Shown here one piece after another: positions 5,918 to 7,622 of a stretch of 7,622 nucleotides of DNA (its first letter is position 1; each line of letters opens with the position of its first letter). Both the position numbers and the translations under genes were made by a program. The notes beneath the pieces were generated by a model. It was not told the DNA's origin, made no database searches, and saw only the letters and a program-made list of their open reading frames with translations. Where the stretch lies: contig JAPHUI010000308.1 of NCBI GenBank assembly GCA_026193755.1, forward strand, positions 1 to 7,622. The letters are read 5' to 3'. The DNA comes from Ignavibacteriaceae bacterium. Its GTDB lineage: Bacteria > Bacteroidota > Ignavibacteria > Ignavibacteriales > Ignavibacteriaceae.

Positions 5918-6784
5918 TTATTTTCTTGCTTTTTCCGCTAGTACTTTTCCAAATAGAGCAGCACCAAGAGCTCCCGCTATTTGTGTATCATAATCTGTTT
6001 TCAGCGTTTCAATTCCAATTTCTTTTTGCAATCGGTTTACCACTCCAATATTTTTTGCAATACCTCCGGTAATAGCAAAATCTTTTTGAATACCAATTCT
6101 TTCTAGAAGTGTTACAACCCTGTGGGCCATTGCTGAGCTATACGCAGCAAGAACTTTATTTTTAGGCCATCCGTCTCTGAGTAATCGTGTAGCTTCAGAT
6201 TTTGCAAATATCACGCAAGTGCTACTAACAGGCTCTGGTTCTTCATCAATCTGAAAAGATAATTCACCAACTTCTTCGATAGATAATGATAATAGGTCAG
6301 CAAATACTTCCATACCGCGACCGGTTCCTGCTGCACATTTATCGTTCATAAGAAAATTAACAACTTTACCCTTTTCGTCACACTGTATCGCCTTGCAATC
6401 CTGTCCACCCATATCAATTAGTGTACGAACGGTGTTTCCATACATGAAATTTGCCCCCCTGGCATGACAGGCAATTTCTGTTATGGTTTTATTTGCGAAC
6501 GGCACATTAACTCTACCATAACCTGTTCCTACCACGTAATGAATGTTTTCTAATTTCATGTCGGTTTTTTCCAGAGCCCAGTTCATTGCATTTTGGGCAC
6601 TCATCGGACTGTCAGAGCCGGTTCTCATATTCGAATATGCAAAAAGCTCACCATCAACTAAGATAACTGATTGTGAACTAACCGAGCCAACATCCACGCC
6701 AGCGCTAATGGTTGTTCCGCCTTTCCAGTCAATATCTTCACTCTTCCAATTATATTCTTTCCAGCGCCAGAATTCTTTTGCCAT
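5918..6784 (-). CDS. bzdQ: Benzoyl-CoA reductase, bzd-type, ATPase subunit Q
   Basis: A 288-residue ASKHA ATPase. It has a tryptophan-rich N-terminal extension (Trp6, Trp8, Trp13, Trp20) before the phosphate-1 motif AGVDVGSVSSQSVIL (28-42), then phosphate-2 IDMGGQDCKAI (123-133), adenosine motif TGGIAKN (239-245) and GALGAALFG (271-279). Cys150 (KCAAGTGRG) and Cys190 (TCVIFAKSE) are the two ligands it would give to a [4Fe-4S] cluster shared with the other ATPase subunit. From memory, the N-terminal extension and the CAAGTGRGMEVFADLL stretch are typical of BzdQ. With BzdP it uses two ATP per electron pair to drive electrons into the ring-reducing subunits. GAAGGA lies 10 bases before the ATG. 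The gap to the upstream ATPase gene is 28 bases and to the ferredoxin gene one base. The alternative is another BcrA-like member serving a related aryl-CoA reductase; the missing N/O subunits would settle this. Confidence 0.8.
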   Translation of the reverse strand: MAKEFWRWKEYNWKSEDIDWKGGTTISAGVDVGSVSSQSVILVDGELFAYSNMRTGSDSPMSAQNAMNWALEKTDMKLENIHYVVGTGYGRVNVPFANKTITEIACHARGANFMYGNTVRTLIDMGGQDCKAIQCDEKGKVVNFLMNDKCAAGTGRGMEVFADLLSLSIEEVGELSFQIDEEPEPVSSTCVIFAKSEATRLLRDGWPKNKVLAAYSSAMAHRVVTLLERIGIQKDFAITGGIAKNIGVVNRLQKEIGIETLKTDYDTQIAGALGAALFGKVLAEKARK

Positions 6785-6800
6785 TTTATTTTAATCCTTC
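6785..6800 (-). promoter_or_regulatory. Ribosome binding site of the BzdQ-type gene
   Basis: GAAGGA (6795-6800, minus strand) is followed by ten A/T-only bases and the ATG at 6784. It supports the start that keeps the tryptophan-rich extension, which would be lost with a later start. Confidence 0.55.
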
Positions 6801-6812
6801 AAATAATACAGA

Positions 6813-7574
6813 TTAGTTAGTTATTAATGCAGCACCATATGCGCAAACATACTCCGGACCTTCGGGAACAATTATTTTATCCTTAAGATCTGCTTCAAGA
6901 GACTTGATAAATCCAATATTATAAGCGACACCTCCTATCAAAGCAATCTCCTTTACAAAGCCGACTTTTCTAACCATAGAGGTTATTCGTGAGGCAACAG
7001 CATCATTAATTGCTTTGGCGATGTCTTCCTTTGGTGTTTTAGCATGTAGCAGAGAGACTACTTCAGATTCAGCAAAAACTGCACACTGAGCATTCATTGG
7101 TATTTCTTTTGTAGAATTGAGGGAAAGTTCTCCAAATTTTTCCAGAGGAATTTCAAGTGCACGTGCCATTGCTTCAGTAAATGCACCAGCTCCAGCTGCA
7201 CACTTCTCATTTATTGCAAAGTCAACTATTTTTCCATCCTGATTACAGCGAATGCTTCGTCCCTCTTCAGCTCCCACATCGATCACTGTGTGTACTTCGG
7301 GATACAAACTTGTGGCTCCTTTCGCTGCAGCTGTTACATCAGTAATACTTTTCGTCGCAAAATCAACAACCTTCCGACCACTTCCTGTAGAAGTAATTGA
7401 ATCAACTTCGTCAGGAGAGATTCCGGCTTGTTGTAATACCTGATCATAAAGTGTTTTTACATTTTCTTTCCCTTCAAATCCCGAAGCTGTTTGATCCTTC
7501 ACAACCACTTTTCCATCTTTTATCAACACAACTTTTATAAATTTTGCGCCAACATCAATTCCCACTTGTATCAT
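6813..7574 (-). CDS. bzdP: Benzoyl-CoA reductase ATPase subunit, BzdP/BcrD type
   Basis: A 253-residue ASKHA ATPase that is nearly all core. The phosphate-1 motif is GIDVGAKFIKVVLI (5-18). The phosphate-2 position reads DVGAEEGRSIR (99-109) in place of the DIGGQD of the other two ATPases; as I recall, GAEEGR is characteristic of the BcrD branch. Cys125 (EKCAAGAGAFTEAMARALEI, 123-142) and Cys164 (NAQCAVFAESEVVSLLH, 161-177) are the cluster ligands. The adenosine motif is IGGVAYN (213-219) and the end is GAALITN. With the Q-type subunit it should form the ATPase heterodimer with one bridging [4Fe-4S] cluster. It is somewhat shorter than the approximately 280-residue BcrD of Thauera. TGAGG lies 5 bases before the ATG. 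Genes for the ring-binding subunits are expected upstream, beyond the edge. The choice between the names bzdP and bcrD rests on gene order and on the similar size of the two ATPases. Confidence 0.8.
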   Translation of the reverse strand: MIQVGIDVGAKFIKVVLIKDGKVVVKDQTASGFEGKENVKTLYDQVLQQAGISPDEVDSITSTGSGRKVVDFATKSITDVTAAAKGATSLYPEVHTVIDVGAEEGRSIRCNQDGKIVDFAINEKCAAGAGAFTEAMARALEIPLEKFGELSLNSTKEIPMNAQCAVFAESEVVSLLHAKTPKEDIAKAINDAVASRITSMVRKVGFVKEIALIGGVAYNIGFIKSLEADLKDKIIVPEGPEYVCAYGAALITN

Positions 7575-7622
7575 TTTAACCTCAGTTTATGTTTCATTTA
7601 TTAAAGATTTTTTAACCAAGTT
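7575..7622 (-). promoter_or_regulatory. Upstream region and ribosome binding site of the BzdP-type gene
   Basis: GAGG (7580-7583, minus strand) lies 5 bases before the ATG at 7574. The remaining AT-rich bases hold stops in all three frames (7612, 7601 and 7587), so any upstream gene must end here or outside. No promoter is recognisable in so short a stretch, and an operon continuing from the right is likely. Confidence 0.4.

Noticed and set aside
5638..6072. Plus-strand open frame of 144 codons
   Set aside because: It is antisense to both the ferredoxin and the BzdQ-type ATPase, whose cysteine and nucleotide motifs are unmistakable; its hydrophobic Phe/Leu-rich product is typical of a shadow frame.
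7587..7622. C-terminal end of an upstream gene (possible BzdO or other subunit)
   Set aside because: Two frames are open from the edge to stops at 7601 and 7587, but at most about 11 codons are visible, too few to assign.

Overview
All recognisable genes in this window lie on the minus strand and read from the right edge (7622) towards the left edge (1). They are packed with short gaps, so the region looks like one operon, or two sub-operons separated by the 107-base gap at 5522-5628. The DNA is AT-rich. The gene content points to an obligate or facultative anaerobic bacterium that degrades aromatic acids through benzoyl-CoA. Species cannot be fixed from this window; the low GC and one start codon without a Shine-Dalgarno sequence argue against the high-GC betaproteobacterial Azoarcus/Thauera relatives in which this pathway was first described.

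In order of transcription: two ASKHA-fold ATPase subunits of an ATP-dependent (class I) benzoyl-CoA reductase come first, a BzdP/BcrD-type (6813-7574) and a BzdQ-type (5918-6784). A 2[4Fe-4S] ferredoxin (5629-5916) follows one base after the second. This matches the P-Q-M order of the bzdNOPQM operon of Azoarcus, so the two substrate-reducing subunits (N and O) are expected just beyond the right edge. After the gap comes an 853-residue iron-sulfur flavoprotein (2960-5521), which joins an NuoG/HoxU-like [2Fe-2S] and [4Fe-4S] wire to a GltD/NfnB-like FAD/NAD(P)H module and is the probable donor of electrons to the ferredoxin. A 75-residue CxxC protein of unknown function (2725-2952) is tightly coupled to it.

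Next comes a second, apparently separate pair: a third ASKHA ATPase of the 2-hydroxyacyl-CoA dehydratase activator type (1874-2668) and a 416-residue member of the HgdB/BcrC/BcrB family (588-1838). The left edge holds the first 168 codons of an ADP-forming acyl-CoA synthetase (1-504), which could activate an aromatic or alicyclic acid or conserve ATP from a product acyl-CoA.

Proposed working model (inference): NAD(P)H electrons pass through the 853-residue flavoprotein to the ferredoxin, then to the ATPase subunits, which use ATP hydrolysis to drive low-potential electrons into the ring-reducing subunits. The extra ATPase/HgdB-like pair is the least explained part of the window: it may be a second acyl-CoA reductase or dehydratase, or a double-cubane-type reductase, fed by the same ferredoxin. 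No RNA genes, mobile elements, CRISPR arrays or convincing terminators were seen.
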